A stretch of 64,000 nt of DNA from Ramazzottius varieornatus (Eukaryota; Tardigrada; Eutardigrada; Parachela; Ramazzottiidae): NCBI GenBank assembly GCA_001949185.1, contig BDGG01000019.1, positions 275,231 to 339,230 of the forward strand. The letters are read 5' to 3'. The position numbers and the translations under genes were made by a program. The notes beneath the pieces are model-generated. The model saw only the letters and a program-made list of their open reading frames with translations, did no database searches and was not told where the DNA came from. Numbering within the stretch: the first letter of the stretch is position 1; each line of letters starts with the position of its first letter. Positions 62,501-64,000 of this stretch are shown here, in pieces.

Positions 62501-64000
62501 TTCTCCATAATTTACGCTCTGTTTGACATACAAGTATTTCGAACTGTCGTTTTGCTTCGCAGGCGCAGAGTCAGGAATGCGTTTATGAACTGTCATTACT
62601 TTCCGATACATCAGACCACCTGCTACACTCCCAAGAGGCTGCTCAGGTAAGTCAAACAACTCGATCCAGCCCACAAGCTATCCTCGTAACTGAAAACACA
62701 ATGATGACCCACTGTGACATTCCACACTGGGACCTAGACCAGCAAGCTACGACAGATTGTATCTAGGTGGCGCAGGGTTTCAGCCGGCAACGCGGGGAAC
62801 GCACGCCACTTCTAGAAGTAATCTTGTCGCGTTTGTTTGCCGGGCTCCTGATTTTCGGAAATTCATTCTTCCGGACGAATTCGATTCATTTTGTTCCAAC
62901 TAGAGTGTACAGGCCTAGGTCATCGCTCGCCTCGCAGAACAAAGTTTGAAGTTAAACTCCCGTTTCAGGTTTCGAAAAGCTTCCTTGCCGTGCACGACAA
63001 CGTTTCTTCGTCCATCGTAAAGAAGGACGTTCCCTACCCTTGGATTTCGTTAGTTTTGGTCAAAGTTCAGTTTTACAAGGCCACTTCGCACTACCACCTC
63101 GGCCTAGCCGTCATCGAATCTGAAAGTGAGTGGTGGAACTCTACTACAGGTTTAGTCGTACGAATAAAAGTAACATCTCGCCGTCACTCTTTCGTTTCAG
63201 CGAGCAAAGACGACCTGCAGAAATGTCTGGAACCCACTTCACCCGACAGCGTCATATCCAGTGGCTCCGAAGGCCTATCCCGACGAAGCATAGGTAAGCA
63301 GTTGATATCTTTCGCTGCCCCGATCTGGAAACAATCGTAGTAACTGGTATTATCTCTTCCCTCAACAGCACGCAGTCACGTACGACAAGCGACCCTTCTT
63401 CTGGAAGAATGCATTCGAATCCACCGGATGTGCCGTCTGCTAAGGAAGGTCGACACGCTATTGACAGTACTAACCAAAGCCCATGACAAGTATAACCCTC
63501 TCCCGCACGTCCAAACCTTTACTTTCTGCCTTTAGAATGATTAGTGGAAGTGTCCTTACAGATTAACATGTAATTTGTTTGCTATTTCCAGAAGCCTTAG
63601 TTTGTATCAGAGACTGGAAGAGGAAGACAATTTCGAGTCGGTCAGCCGACCAGCCAACGTTATTCGTAAGTACAGCAGTCGATGTATTTCGTGATCGTCG
63701 CTGTTCAGACTTCCTTGATCTTAATCATGCAGTAACAATGTGATTCTCGTGCAGCCAAGACACGCAAAGTAGCCAAAAGCATCCCACCGGATTTGGCTCG
63801 CTTCAAAATAAAGGATTCTTTCCACCAACTGGTACGCTAAGCAATCAGTGGAAAATATTATTCCAAATAATCTGGGCCTCGTGATTTCATTATTCGTTTG
63901 GGTTCACAGGGTCCGCTGAATGTATTCAATGCTTCTACTGAGCTGTCGAAGCCTAGAGTCGTTCATTTGAAGAAGGACCCGAATGCTCCAGTGTCTTTCG
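59564..64000 (+). CDS. RHPN2: Rhophilin (Rho-GTP effector), 3' end beyond window
   Basis: Cytosolic Rho effector with HR1, Bro1 and PDZ domains. Sixteen visible exons, approximately 59564-59668, 60055-60171, 60474-60602, 60942-60970, 61092-61132, 61201-61282, 61394-61511, 61872-61980, 62241-62391, 62562-62647, 62969-63124, 63201-63294, 63369-63490, 63593-63664, 63755-63830 and 63910 to the edge. The HR1/REM coiled coil has TKLQKERQRIHQEINREIQI. The Bro1 domain runs from PLGLKETVDIDFADML through HYHVENVEDFQGPIG, EKASMLFNVGALYTQIGA and HYHLGLAVIE. The linker FHQLGPLNVFNA before the PDZ domain is typical of rhophilins. The PDZ domain starts at the edge. Rhophilin 1 versus 2 cannot be decided. 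Confidence 0.93.
60190..60350. repeat. GTATGCAGGTG-family repeat cluster
   Basis: Exact words at 60237-60247 and 60327-60337, with reversed variants (CACCCGCATAC, CTGCATACAAG) between, in a rhophilin intron. Confidence 0.55.
60745..60870. repeat. Intronic hairpin MITE, single copy
   Basis: Core TAAGTTGCGCACGCTTCC / GAGCGCCACTTGG, then CAATCTGACCGAGTTTGTTG. It lies in the rhophilin intron at 60603-60941. Confidence 0.85.
62738..62850. repeat. Intronic hairpin MITE, single copy
   Basis: Core TAGGTGGCGCAGGG / GCACGCCACTT, ending CGTTTGTTTGCCGGGCTCC. It lies in the rhophilin intron at 62648-62968. Confidence 0.9.

Overview
The window is animal nuclear DNA. Most genes are split by short GT-AG introns, with a few GC-AG ones. 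The protein set is metazoan: CEP120, rhophilin, lipase maturation factor, LITAF-domain proteins, secretory-pathway Ca2+-ATPase, DRG2, cathepsin B, ATR, selenoprotein O. Nothing fixes the phylum. An invertebrate with a compact, DNA-transposon-rich genome is the best reading.

Layout. 1-2.6 kb: the 3' part of an ATR-like kinase gene and DTD1, both on minus. 3.2-14.3 kb: a transposon island with a hAT-type MITE (8-bp target duplications), two pogo/Tc1-type elements with TA or TAA duplications, and a 5-kb MULE-like element with perfect 8-bp duplications. The last carries a second, antisense gene for a chromo-barrel/AT-hook protein. 14.5-16.1 kb: cathepsin B, followed by a gene-poor stretch with a cathepsin B pseudogene, repeats and an assembly gap. 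20.7-35.8 kb: a sarcosine-oxidase-like FAD enzyme, then two paralogous SLC16-like transporters flanking tRNA-Gly(GCC), the Golgi Ca2+ pump and DRG2. 36.6-46.7 kb: an unrecognised gene, LMF2-like, a helical-repeat protein and selenoprotein O. 48.6-64 kb: CEP120, a cluster of three LITAF-domain genes, a small tail-anchored ORF, and rhophilin running off the right edge.

Two observations stand out. (1) The selenoprotein O gene reads through a UGA codon to Ser-Ser-stop, and a form-2 SECIS-like hairpin lies about 60 bp downstream, so it looks like a true Sec-containing SELENOO. (2) A hairpin MITE family with core AAGTGGCGCAC/GTGCGCCACTT occurs at 23 sites. Twenty-two are inside introns, including introns of one of the transposons, and none is in an exon. 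Several copies are dimers with two hairpin cores between one pair of outer ends.

Exon borders were read by eye from splice signals, reading phase and family similarity. Those given to the base are my best reading; others are marked approximate.
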